DNA of 64,000 nt from Plantago ovata (Eukaryota > Streptophyta > Magnoliopsida > Lamiales > Plantaginaceae). Shown here in pieces: positions 22,762-33,788 of this stretch. The translations under genes and the position numbers were made by a program. Location: assembly GCA_028274465.1 (NCBI GenBank), contig CM051455.1, positions 126,515,462 to 126,579,461 on the forward strand, read 5' to 3'. How positions within the stretch are numbered: position 1 is the stretch's first letter; every line of letters starts with the position of its first letter. A model generated the notes under the pieces. That model ran no database searches and was not told the origin of the DNA. It was given only the letters and a program-made list of their open reading frames with translations.

Positions 22762-24012
22762 TCATAAATCTTCCACTCGAGCAAAGAAGTTTGGAGCACA
22801 TTGAGCTTCTACCTCCATAGGCCGATTACTATCGTAAACCCTATAACCGTTGTCCCAGTCAGGATTAAAGGATACAAGACCTTTATCACGAGGATTTTCA
22901 AACAAAATCTCTCCATCTTGCAGTCTCACAAACGGGCAGAGCCGATCTAACACCCAGTCATTCGGAACCCAACTTAATGTGATCACAGCCTTTGTCCACG
23001 ATTCCACGACCGCATAGTTTTTCATCGACCATATAGTAATCTCCGACACATTAGAGAAATCAACCAGACTGAACATCTTATCAAATACTCTCAGCTCCAT
23101 CATGTTACGAAGCAAAACCACGTCCTGAGGGATCGGAATGTGGCCCAATTTTTCTTCATCGAGATGGAATGTCGAAATTGAGAAAGACGATTCATCACCA
23201 TCAGTCCAACTCCAAGGAATCCAGTTAAACACCCCGCCGAAATCAACCACTTGCATGCGAAAACCTCTGTACGTAAACCGAATATCCAACCTTCTCCACT
23301 TTTCATCGCCTCCAACGGTGATAATGTGAGACTCCTCAACACTGAAGTAATCAGGAAACCCAACTACGTCATCATGATGCTTAAACCCAATCCTGAGCAC
23401 CTTATAGTTATTCCCAGCAGGACTAAAACCGAATAGATACTTCACCAACTGGCGGCTATAGACAGTTGCTTTGCATTCTGGAAGAGTTTTAAACTCTCCA
23501 CCTCCCATGAACGGATTAAAAACACAAATAGTACTATTTCTAACGTTCATATAATCCGTGAAAGTTTCATACTCACAATTGCGAACAGATAAACATACAA
23601 GTCCATTCGAACAGCCAACAAAAGAATAATACCAGCGGGAATTAACTTTAACAGGGAGGTTTAGAGCGATGGGTGCACGAGAATGTTCACCAGTAGAAGA
23701 AATTTCTAGCAAATACAAGTTAATGTCTGTTCGGACGGTAGGGCAACTAATGGTAGGGCAACAGAGCAGAGCAGTAAATCGGGAACATTTGGCGTAAGTA
23801 TTGGAGAAATCAGGGTGAGAGAGGAGCTTACGCCAAGCAGTACATACACATTTACAGCGCATAATCGATTTGATTGGAATTCTGAAGAAAAATTCAAGTA
23901 GAATTGAGTTTGGAAGCTCCGAAATGAAGCAGAGAGCATTGCTTACCTGATTTTCTGCTGGCGAGTTGGAATCTCCATTGAGGCGGCGGCTACTAGTCCT
24001 CTGTATCTTCAT
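22762..24012 (-). CDS. F-box protein with F-box-associated domain
   Basis: A single uninterrupted ORF of 416 residues. The F-box lies near residues 29-75 (ISELPNSILLEFFFRIPIKS ... CVCTAWRKLLSHPDF), the segment that binds SKP1 in SCF ubiquitin ligases. The C-terminal part has the F-box-associated pattern: YSFVGCSNGLVCLS near residue 130, an ICVFNPF motif near 165, a FGFSPAGNNYKVLRI motif near 193, and WSMKNYAVVESWTK with a final LFENPRDKGLVSFNPD stretch. This C-terminal region selects substrates; the target cannot be told from sequence. Length and domain order are normal for the family. The start is the first ATG in frame with a basic leader. It looks functional. Confidence 0.9.
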   Translation of the reverse strand: MKIQRTSSRRLNGDSNSPAENQVSNALCFISELPNSILLEFFFRIPIKSIMRCKCVCTAWRKLLSHPDFSNTYAKCSRFTALLCCPTISCPTVRTDINLYLLEISSTGEHSRAPIALNLPVKVNSRWYYSFVGCSNGLVCLSVRNCEYETFTDYMNVRNSTICVFNPFMGGGEFKTLPECKATVYSRQLVKYLFGFSPAGNNYKVLRIGFKHHDDVVGFPDYFSVEESHIITVGGDEKWRRLDIRFTYRGFRMQVVDFGGVFNWIPWSWTDGDESSFSISTFHLDEEKLGHIPIPQDVVLLRNMMELRVFDKMFSLVDFSNVSEITIWSMKNYAVVESWTKAVITLSWVPNDWVLDRLCPFVRLQDGEILFENPRDKGLVSFNPDWDNGYRVYDSNRPMEVEAQCAPNFFARVEDL

Positions 24013-24414
24013 GGTGGTGACTGGTAAGGGGTGGAAAGGGTGAAGTGAATTGAGATTGATTGTTTTGGGATAAAACCAGAATTGGGCAAGTATTTATTGA
24101 ATTGAATGGCAATGAATGAAATCTTTTTAACTCGATTGGTCAGTCAAGAGGCAGAATATCATAGGCAGCCATTTAATGGAAAGTGTGTGTGACGTTACTG
24201 CTTCTTCCTTCCTCGGTCTGGGAACTTTTATGATTTCTTGCACATTGCACTACCCATTTTGACAATTTTTGTAGTTTCCCTTCCTAATAATGCACATAAG
24301 TCATAGATTATTAGTAAAAATATTACCTCTAATGTTGTATAATTTTGATATTTCAAATATTTTTAATTATCATAAAAAAAATTATCCTACCATAAATAAA
24401 TAAATATTTCCGTA
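24013..24414. other. Upstream region of the F-box gene
   Basis: No ORF is present. It is presumably the promoter and leader of the minus-strand F-box gene, with an AATAAATA-like TATA candidate near 24090 on the minus strand, followed by AT-rich intergenic sequence. Confidence 0.4.
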
Positions 24415-24690
24415 TATGCGCACTAGACGACGTTATTTCTTGGCTCCGCCTCCGAATCCCGACTTCAAAGATACTAGTGGAAGGAAAGTACTTTGCCTTG
24501 AACATTCTACTCAAAATGGAATTTGAATTTTGCAAAATCCAAACTTGTTTACCCAACATGGCTTGATTAACACAACCTCAGATCACGAATCCCATCCCTC
24601 CACCCCTCTTAGAATTACAAAGCTTATTCCCAGTTAGTCCAATGAATCTTTATGTCATTACCATCACCCCACCAGAATCTAGTTATTATA
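24415..24690 (-). mobile_element. LINE ORF2 fragment
   Basis: On the minus strand, RFWWGDGNDIKIHWTNWE is followed, in shifting frames, by GGGMGFV and then by MLGKQVWILQNSNSILSRMF and KAKYFPSTS. This order (WWG...HW..W, GG.G.., NQAMLGKQ.W, ...KA(K/R)YFP) is the segment after the reverse transcriptase in plant L1-type ORF2 proteins. Only about 275 bases remain, with frame breaks; the ends are not defined. It is not part of the LINE at 12.7-19.1 kb. Confidence 0.7.
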
Positions 24691-24822
24691 GAGTCTATTC
24701 CTATCGTGATCACACTTAAATGTTTTCTCAATTCTATATTACTCAACTTAAAAAGTTTCCAAATTCTAAAGGATACACAATGTGATCACATTATATAAGT
24801 GTTTTTAAAAAATCAATACTTA

Positions 24823-25084
24823 GAGCACCTGCAATGATTGACTTCAATATTTGGGCTTTTTCGTGGGCTCCAAATGACATATACCCACTAATCACCTAAT
24901 TCTTCTTTATTTTTAAATTTAAATTCTACATTGTTTATTAATATTGAAGTTTATTTGGGGTCTACATTTATATAGCTCATTTACATGGACTACGTAAATG
25001 TAGCCCCTAAAGAGCCCCCACTGGGTGGCTTTTTTGGCTTATTTGGGGTTTAACCGCCAAATAAGCCACCCCTTTCTACTGCTC
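24823..25084. mobile_element. Tourist/Harbinger-like MITE
   Basis: A 262-bp AT-rich insertion flanked by TTA on both sides (24820-24822, 25085-25087). It begins GAGCACCTGCAATG, and read inward from the right end it begins GAGCAGTAGAAAGG. Internally, TTATTTGGGG/CCAAATAAGCC-like segments occur in both orientations. The trinucleotide target duplication and the GAGCA ends fit non-autonomous PIF/Harbinger elements. It has no coding capacity. Confidence 0.7.
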
Positions 25085-25345
25085 TTACAAGTTGACATGT
25101 TCACGTCTCCCAATTCATGTTGAATCTAGGGTACACTTAACCGATCTGATCTAATGGTCATATACTACAAAATTTAAAATAGATGGGACTAAAATTGGCC
25201 CCAAATAAGACACCCATTGCTAGTACTGTTACAAGTTGACATGTTCACGTCTCCCAATTCAAGTTGAATCTCGGGTACATTTAACCGATCTAATGGTATG
25301 GTACTACAAAATTAAAAATAGATTGGACTACAATTGCAAAATTTA
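25057..25345. repeat. 144-bp tandem duplication including the MITE end
   Basis: The segment starting CCAAATAAG(C/A)CACCC at 25057 recurs 144 bases later. The shared block ACAAGTTGACATGTTCACGT occurs at 25087 and 25231, and similarity runs on through AATAGAT(G/T)GGACTA. The unit spans the right end of the MITE plus its flank, so the duplication arose after the MITE inserted. Divergence is around 10 percent. It lies just upstream of the PPR gene. Confidence 0.75.
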
Positions 25346-25459
25346 AAAACGATGGGACTAAAATGCAATTTTCCCAACAGAGATTCTTTTGCCTGCAAAT
25401 TTTACTTGGGTTTATGAGCGCCACAAACAAACTATCCATCTCCATTTCCTTCCATTTCA

Positions 25460-28400
25460 ATGGAGTCCCTTGTGACATCATCATCATCATCATACTCTTT
25501 CCTCAAACCCATCCCCACCACCACCACCTGCTCCCTCCAATCCCACCCATGGTCTCTCAGCTCCGGCAACCTCAACAAACCCAACCCCAAACCAAACAAC
25601 CCAAACAACAACATCACCCGCCGCAACCAGGGCTCACTCTCCCACTCCTCAAAGTGGATCAAACGCACACCTGAACAGATGGTTCGTTACCTCGAAGACG
25701 ACAGGCATGGTCATTTGTATGGCAGGCACGTCGTCGCCGCCATAAAACGCGTCAGGAGCTTGTCTGCTATGGGCGAAGGGGAGTATGATATGAGAGAGGC
25801 CATGGCTTCGTTTGTCGCTAAGCTTACTTTCAGTGAGATGTGTATTGTTTTGAAGGAGCAGAAGAATTGGCGGCAAGTTAGAGATTTCTTCCAATGGATG
25901 AAATTGCAGGTCCTAATCCTATTCCTTCTTCTCTCTCTTCTAATTCTAATTGTTCGATTCGATTGACTTGACTTTGACTTTGACCGGTTAACTGGTTAAC
26001 TGTATTATAATTACTCCCTCGTTACCTGTAATGTTTTCCATTTTGGACGTTCCATTCCTCTTTACTTTTTGGAATTAATACTAAGTAACACATATTACAT
26101 ACCATCTGGTCCCAAGTCATTAAATAATATTATTACTCCACCAAACATATTTATTTTGATCCAACAACAATATGGTCACAAATCCACCTGCATCTTTATT
26201 TTAATAATTGATTTTAAAACTTGAGCCGGAAAGATAAGTGATAAGTTTGACTACAAATTATTTTTAAATTATAATGTAGACTTATACCGTAACAGTTATG
26301 CTATGGGCCTAGTGTTGTGGTGTACACTATAGTCCTGCGTGAGTACGGCCGAGTTGGGAAAATTAAGCTGGCTGAGGAGACTTTCCTGGAGATGCTGGAA
26401 GTAGGGTGTGAACCGGATGAGGTTGCGTGTGGGACCATGTTGTGTTCGTATGCCCGATGGGGTCGACACGAGGCTATGCTGTCATTTTACTCTGCTGTGC
26501 ATGAGAGAGGGGTAGTGCCGCCGTTGACTGTTTTCAATTTCATGATGTCGTCATTGCAGAAGAAAGGACTGCATGCTTGTGTTGTATATGTGTGGAGAAA
26601 GATGGTTGAGAGGAACGTGGCTCCGGATCATTTCACGTATACGGTTGTGGTTAACTCGTTTGTGAAAGGAGGTTTGGTTGAGGAGGCTTTTAAGACATTT
26701 GAGGAAATGAGGAGTTTGGAGTTTGTGCCTGAGGAAGCAACGTATGGCCTTTTGATTAGTTTTGCTGCTAAATGCGACGACAGAGATGAAGCCTTAAGGC
26801 TTTATGAAGACATGAGAGCTCGTAAAATTGTTCCTGGCAACTTTACGTGTGCTTCTCTTCTGGCTTTGTATTACAAGAACAGGGATTATCCGAGAGCCTA
26901 TGCACTTTTTACTGAAATGGAGAAGTATGGTGTGAAAGCAGATGAAGTCATCCATGGGTTAATGATTCGTATATATGGTAAACTGGGTCTATATGAGGAC
27001 GCACAAGTAACTTTCGAAGAAATTAAGAGATCAGGTCAACTTAGTAGTGAGAAAACATATGCAACAATGGCACAAGTACATCTCAATTTTGGGAACCCCG
27101 AGAAAGCATTGGAAGTGATGGAACTTATGAAAAATAATAATAAGATCCTACACTCTAGATATTCACTCATCGTGTTGCTGCAATGCTACATAGTGAAGGA
27201 AGACGTTGCATCTGCAGATATTACTTATCAGGCTCTATCTAAGACTGGAATTCCAGATGTCACCTCTTGCAAAAATATGCTAAATTTGTATCTGAGACTA
27301 GGTTTATCCGAAAAGGCAAAGGTTTTTGTTTCCCAGATCAGGAAAGACCAAATTGAATTCGATGAAGAGCTCTTCATGACAGTCATGAAAGTTTATTGCA
27401 AGGGCGGTATGCTTATGGAATTGGAGCAACTCATAAAGCAGATGAGCCTAAATGAAAATTTTAAAGGCCTTTCTGTTGTTCAGACATTTGGTCGATTACT
27501 TAGCGGAGCAACAAAAACTGAAAGTTTGTTCGAGCCGTTGGACAAATCTGGATCTGAGGCAGTTGAGCTTATCCTGATGCTTTGTCTGGCAGCTCGAGAT
27601 GAAACTAAGATAAAAGGAAAGCTTGAGCTGTTGCTGAAAACCAAAACTGGCGAGTCAGAAGCCAACCATATATTTTGCAAATTGGCAAGACAAGGTGAGG
27701 ATTATATAAATCAATCAGTATAATTTCCAAGTTAGTATTCGTCAAAAAACTGCCTGCGTTATTGAAACTTACAATGGATTCTGTCTGATAACTGGTTCGT
27801 GCAGAATGAAGAGAAAGAGTTGTATGGTTAACTGATCTAGGTACCTTTTGCAGGTGACATGTTGACTGCCGAGTATCTTTATCAGCTGATGACGTGTAAT
27901 TGCAGGATACATGATGATGCAAGGGCATCCATGATTTGTATATATGGAAAACGCAAGAAGCTCAAACAAGCTCTGGAAGTCTATGCAGCCGCTGCAGATT
28001 CAGATACAGCTGCAGATGTTCTAAACAGTTCGATGCTGGATGCCTATGTAGCATCTGACAGAGAAGAGGATGCGTACTTGTTTTATAGAGAACAGACTGC
28101 CAAAGGACATATATTTGGTCCAGTTTCTATAAGCAAACTTGTGAATGCATTGTTACATGGTGGTAAGTGTTAAACATTTTTCTTTACAGTCTTCAAATTA
28201 TTGGACTGGAAGCTCCAGATCTGTGATGCACTTTTTCTTCCTTACAGTCTCCTAAATTAAACTTCCAGTATTCCACTGTCATCTGAAATCTTGGAATGAG
28301 AATTGTCGCTTTATTTTATTTTATTTTTTGGTTGTTGGACTGATTGCCTGCCAGTCTACCACTACACAACTTGCTAAAACAGTTGGAAACATCTAATTGG

Positions 28401-31089
28401 TTGCACCGTAGCCTAAGTCGCAGTCTCTACTGAGGGCTGTTCTTGGTGATGGCGAACCAACATCAGTTTCTTTTAAGCATTAAGAAGCTGATTTCTACCT
28501 CTTGTTAATCTTATCGAGTTAATGAAGAAACAACAGGTTAATCGAATGACTTATGACTTGGAAAATCTTCTTGTGACACATTTAAAATGGGCATACATAA
28601 CTGCTAGATCATTTCTCATTTCTCTGTTGCTTATCTCTTCTGGTGTTATTTCTGATCTTTGCAATGTCTTTTAGCTAAATCAGTATGCTTTCTTGTTCAC
28701 AGGGAAGTTCTATTTTTAATTTGTAAGATGATAAAATTCCTTAACTGTAGGGTTTAACCGTAGAAGTTGTATTGGATTTTAAACTGTACAATTAATTGGC
28801 TTTCTCCTCAGTATGTCCAACTGCCCTGTCAATGAAATTTTAACTATATGAGTTCATGTCAAATTTGTCCAGAATAGATAGAGACATTATGTAGGCTTGC
28901 TATGAATGTTTGAAAAGTTGAAGAGACATTGCAATCACTTGCAGGTGCATTTGTGGAGGCGGAAAGTGTAATTTATGATAGCTTCAATAAGAATTTGGAG
29001 CTTGATACTGTGGTATACAATACTTTCATCAAAGCCATGTTAGAAGCAGGTTCTATGTTGCCTCTTGTTGCTGCAGTTTTGGCTCATTGACTAGATGAAA
29101 TATCTGAAGTTTTATGCTACAGGTAAATTACATGTTGCTGTCAGGATATATGAACACATGCTTGCTTCCAATATGTCTCCGTCAATCCAGACATATAACA
29201 CCATGATCAGGTTATTCACAACACAATGGCCTATTTTCTTGATTTAAAATTCTGATATACGGTGGAAATAGAAATTGCGCGTCTCTTTATTGCAAGGACT
29301 TGTGACATTGCAGTGTGTACGGATGGGACCGAAACCTGGATAAGGCAGTGGATATGTTCGACATGGCTCGCAGGAAGTGTGAGGCATTGGATGAGAAGAT
29401 ATACAGTAACCTGATCTGCCAATACGGAAAAGCAGGTGCAACCTGTCTCTCTCTTTCGAATGATTCAGTCTAGGGCTGCTTAGAATTTACTTATATATGA
29501 TAATATTATAGGGTAATGTTGTTACACGACCACGAAGTACTATTTATGTGTGTACATAGGATACTTGAGATATACTATATAAAGGTGCCTAGTGGTTAAA
29601 ATTTGGATGGTCATATAGTATCAGGTCTAAATAGACTATGGATAAAAAATTACACCATTGTGCGAACTAGGTGATATGCTACAACTTCTAGCATCACCAA
29701 GTGGTAGCCTGTCTCTTGTTTATCACCTTAAGCGAAATATGCAACTCCATCCACTGGTGAGGATCAGAACCCTTGTCGGAGTCTATCTCCATAGTGCCAA
29801 TTGACCGCGTTGTTCTACAACATCATCTGATGCTGTGGCCTAAATGTTTAAACCTTGTAATTGTGAACATAAACTCTCAAAAAGCTGCTCTCATACGTTC
29901 CAATAATACATGTGCTCTATGGAACATACTGAGGTTGCCCTTCTATAAACTGAATGAATAAGTGCAGTACATAGAAAATCAGACTGAACAGGAAGGAATT
30001 TGTTGTCAGTATTGGTCTTGGCTCTTGGTACTTCTCAGAGACCATTGATATTGACATGTATTAGTTTACTGTTCTTACTATTGCTGTACTTTGCAGGGAA
30101 AATTCATGAAGCATCAGCTTTATTCAGCGAAATGCAAGAGGAAGGGATAAAACCTGGTCCGGTAGGTCATCTTACTGCAAAATGAAGACTTCAACTTTAT
30201 ATTCTTTATGTGAAAGATATACAATGTTATCTTGATAGTTGTTGCAATCAAGGGCATCTTAAAGTTTTATGCAGGTTTATTCAACTTTATAATCAATAAT
30301 ACAAGTCAATAAATTTATAGTGTGAACTATGAAGCATAATACTTTAAGACACAACTACGAATTATCAACGTTAGCATGCTGTATCTGTTTTTATGGAAAT
30401 AAAATTTAACTCAGCATCTGCATAAATTACCAGTAGTAAATTGATCCACAGTGCTTAGCAAAATTTTTATAAAAAATGTTGTAATAGTTGTGCTTAGTCA
30501 TTACTTATGATAATAATCTGGCATTTACTTGCAGAAGAGCTACAACATCATGATGAACATATATGCTGGTGAAGGCCTGTACAAGGAAGCAGAAGACCTT
30601 TTGCAAATTATGCAGAAAAATAACTTTTCACCAGATTCCCTTACCTATCTTGCTATGATTAGAGCCTATGCAAAGAGCTCGAAATTTTCTGAAGCAGAAG
30701 AGGCCATAACGTCGATGCAGAAAAAAGGAGTTCCTCTGTCCTGTGCTCATTTCAACTCGTTAATCTTAGCTGTAACTAGAGAAGGGGTAATGGGAGAAGC
30801 TGATCGGATATACAGGAATGTATCCTCGCTTGGGTTAACTCCCGACCTTGAGTGCAAACGGACAATGCTTAGAGGTTATCTGGATTTTGGACAGGTGGAA
30901 GAAGGAATTGAATTCTTTCAAAAGGAATGCAGTTCTGTCAAACCTGATTTGTTTATTTTGAGTGCGGCAGTGAAGCTCTACGAGTCAGACAACAAGAAAT
31001 CTATGGCTGAAGAGCTTATGAGTTTGATGAAAACATTGGGAGTTTCATTCTTAGAAAATCTGGAAGTTGGATCAAAGACGAAAGCATAG
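25460..31089 (+). CDS. EMB976: P-type pentatricopeptide repeat protein, EMB976 (At5g27270)-like
   Basis: Eight exons are read from splice sites: 25460-25909, 26296-27694, 27854-28162, 28945-29049, 29123-29210, 29314-29435, 30097-30161 and 30535-31089. They total 3,093 bases, exactly 1,030 codons plus stop, with every junction in phase. The first 45 or so residues are Ser/Thr/Pro/Asn-rich and nearly free of acids, a likely plastid transit peptide. Then comes TPEQMVRYLEDDRHGHLYG, followed by tandem 35-residue PPR motifs (VVYTIVLREYGRVGKI..., MIRIYGKLGLYEDAQ, and onward) to residue about 1,010. Length and order agree with the Arabidopsis embryo-defective protein EMB976 as I recall it. P-type PPR proteins bind organelle RNA; the exact target is not deducible. 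All introns are GT/AG; intron 4 starts GTTCTA, a weak donor. No inactivating change was seen. Confidence 0.92.
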
Positions 31090-31822
31090 TAGTGTCATGA
31101 GTGATGTAAGTTGCAACCTGAGACACCCCCATAATGGAGAGGAGAGGGACACCCTGATTGTACTCGTGCAGGTTGCCTGGAATATGTATAATTCTGATGT
31201 ATGGATGTTTTCAGAATAATCCTCAGGTTTGGAGAAAAATGCACTTGCTACACTTGATGCCCCCAACAAGAACGCGCTTTCAATGTTTAAGTAGTTTACA
31301 CCTACCGTTGGACCAATGTCCCAGGTACTTCCTGCATGCCTGACTTGTGGATTTATTTGAAATTGATTAAAATTGAGGCAGTCAGAATCTAAATATGCTC
31401 AGTTAACAGTTATGGTATGGGACTAGACATGTATGGTGGCTAAATTGTATTTTTGGTCCTGTCTTGGTCCACTGCATTTTTTGTCTGAATTAGCATGAAC
31501 TTTGCGCTTTCAGTCCACTAATAGCGTATAATTCGCGTATTTGCACCCAGTGCTTCGTATACAAGCTTAAAACGCCTCTGAGTCAGCTGAACCTTGCCAA
31601 ATCATGCCAACACACCTTCATGTCACTTGAATTCAGCTGCGATTAACACCTCCATGTCACAAAATCCACACTCCTCATGTCTTGACACATGGTGTGTTTA
31701 ATCACCGATGCTCACATTTAATCTTCCTCATTTACTTTCTCTCAAAATACCTAAACCAAATGTATAGTACACACTCAAAGGGTACATATCAATGGCTTCC
31801 CAACGTATCCAAAAAAGAAAAG
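31090..31822. other. 3' flank of the PPR gene and intergenic sequence
   Basis: Contains the PPR gene's 3' untranslated region and then AT-rich sequence with no ORF I can support. It ends at the Tat element's target duplication ATATT (31823-31827). Confidence 0.5.
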
Positions 31823-31827
31823 ATATT

Positions 31828-32681
31828 TGTAGAGGTAAAATTCTAGTAAGACGTCAAACGCTCTAAATGATACAAAACGCCTCGAACTATAAAAGAATTA
31901 CAATGCTCTCTAAGTCACCATAATTTAAACACAGTACACGAATCTTTGTCTCAAGCCAGCACCCAAGTCTTTGGATCCTCTCTATGTCAAATGGAGTACC
32001 TGAGATTAAAAAGGCGCGTGTGTATGTGTGTTTATCTTCGGCTTGCCTAAGTCAAACCGGTATGAGACTTTACTTGAAGGAGTTCGTTCATTCTCCTTGT
32101 CTTAGTGTAATAAATGTACGTATTTAATACCAGTTACCTTTTCTTTGGAAATGGAGTCTTTATATAGTTGTTGGCTAACCCTAAGTTGCACCAATCTCTC
32201 GCTTCCATCTGTCGCCTTCTCATTCCTCCACATGTATCGAGTAGGCCCAACGTTGACTTTCATGGGCTTGGCCCAAGCCCATTTAGTTGTAGCTTCTTGT
32301 GGTACCTAGAAACTTCTACACTTCTCTAGGCCTTTCTCTCATTGTGGTTGTGATGCGAGTCTTGTCCTGATTCAATTGTAAAGCAAAACAGGCAAGTATT
32401 TAAGCTTCGTACTAAGTGAGCTTCGTACATTCTAACCTTGTAAGGACTTGAGTAATGCCCCTTGTCCTCCTAACTTCTGTTCCGGACCTTCGGATCTCCG
32501 CCTCTCTATAGCGGGTTACTTTAACAAACTAGGCACATTTGTAAAAATGCCCGAGAGGTCCGCATAATTCAAGGTTCGGATCCTTTGGGGTCGCGGTCGG
32601 TCCTCAACGCTTGTACTTAGAAAGCCTCATAGTTCGTGTAGGAACGCACGTTACGAACTAGACATATTTTTCTTATCAACA
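31828..32681 (-). repeat. Tat element 3' LTR
   Basis: 854 bp with TG/CA ends, preceded by ATATT. It matches 46844-47532 at about 97 percent over the shared length; the two copies differ in length. On the minus strand it is the downstream LTR. Confidence 0.92.
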
Positions 32682-32814
32682 TATGTCCCTGTAGTTTCAG
32701 AGTATCTTAGTAGGAGATAGTGTGAAACTATACTGGAAGTGGTCAAGAAAAATTATTTATCACCCTCTTTAATCGAGGTTTATTTACTGTCCGTGCTTCC
32801 CGTAGTGTTACTGG

Positions 32815-33098
32815 GGACGTCGTGTACGTAACTCTTGGATTCCGTACCTGTGTCATTACTTCACTAGACGTCGTGTCCGTTTTTCCTGAGGTGACGTTTT
32901 GGACGCCGTATCCGTATCTCTTGTATTCCGTACCTGTGTCATTACTTCACTAGACGTCGTGTCCGTTTTTCATGAGGTGACGTTTTGGACGCCGTGTCCG
33001 TATCTCTTGTATTCGGTACCTGTGTCATTACTTCGCTAGACGTCGTGTCCGTTTTTCATGAGGTGAGGTTTTGGACGCCGTGTCCGTATCTCGCTTAT
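32815..33098. repeat. 86-bp tandem repeat, about three copies
   Basis: Units beginning TCCGTACCTGTGTCATTACT start at 32841, 32927 and 33013. Each contains CTAGACGTCGTGTCCGTTTT and TTTTGGACGCCGT. A degenerate partial unit precedes them. Short tandem arrays between the last ORF and the 3' LTR are common in Tat elements. The rest of 32682-33480 holds no ORF I can support. Confidence 0.8.
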
Positions 33099-33480
33099 TC
33101 CGCAGCACGGTATCCAATTCTTCGTCCTTATCCATATAATCAGGGTCCGAATTATCATTTTAATGCAAATATGATGAATGTTATGCAGACTATCCGTGTC
33201 TATATGCTGGTAAGCTTAGTACGCGCGTATACTAAGTATCCGTGCCTATGTGTATGTCATGATAAAACTTTAGATTTAATAATGATTTCCGGACCTTGTA
33301 TTCTGGATAATGACTACGATCCATTCCGTATCTTCCATTCAACGTAGGTCAAAGCTTTTGAGGGTTGTACAGTAACTTTTGTGCGTTGGCTTCATCTCGT
33401 CCGTTGATTTAAATCCTTCGTACGGTCCAAATTTAATGTCAACGGTCGTGTCGATTGGACTTCTCGATTTTGTCCCTCCC

Positions 33481-33488
33481 TATAAATA
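33481..33488 (+). promoter_or_regulatory. TATA box for the plus-strand ORF region of the Tat element
   Basis: TATAAATA lies in CTCCCTATAAATAGC. About 30 bases on are TTCTTCATTCACAAAC and repeated AGAGAGAAAT motifs, typical of a plant leader. A GTAAAC...TTTTAG intron (33648-33788) then precedes the ORF region. Orientation is opposite to gag-pol, so this would be an internal promoter for antisense transcription. Confidence 0.5.
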
Positions 33489-33788
33489 GCTGGTCAACCT
33501 TTTTCTTCATTCACAAACTTTTAGAGAGAAATCTAGAGAGAGAAATTTTCATCTTCCGTATCTAAGCCCCGGAATTATTGTGCAGTCGGACGTAACCTCG
33601 TTTTTGAAGCTTCGGATTCTTTGCATTCTCACAACTCTTATTTCCAGGTAAACTCCCTTTTCTTGAAACCTTTTAACTTTTTACATTATTGAAGGTTAAT
33701 TTTGTAGTAGAGTTATTTTCTACCAGAAAACAACTAAATTGACCCTCGGACTACCACCTAACATTTCCCTTCTTACTTGCGCTTTTAG

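Noticed and set aside
25057-25345. A second MITE next to the first
   Set aside because: Only the right end of the MITE is repeated, together with flank, so a tandem duplication explains it better.
29436-30096. SINE-like sequence in a PPR intron
   Set aside because: Short stretches recall tRNA-like boxes (GTGGTTAAAATTTGG, GATCAGAACCC), but spacing, tail and target duplication are not convincing.
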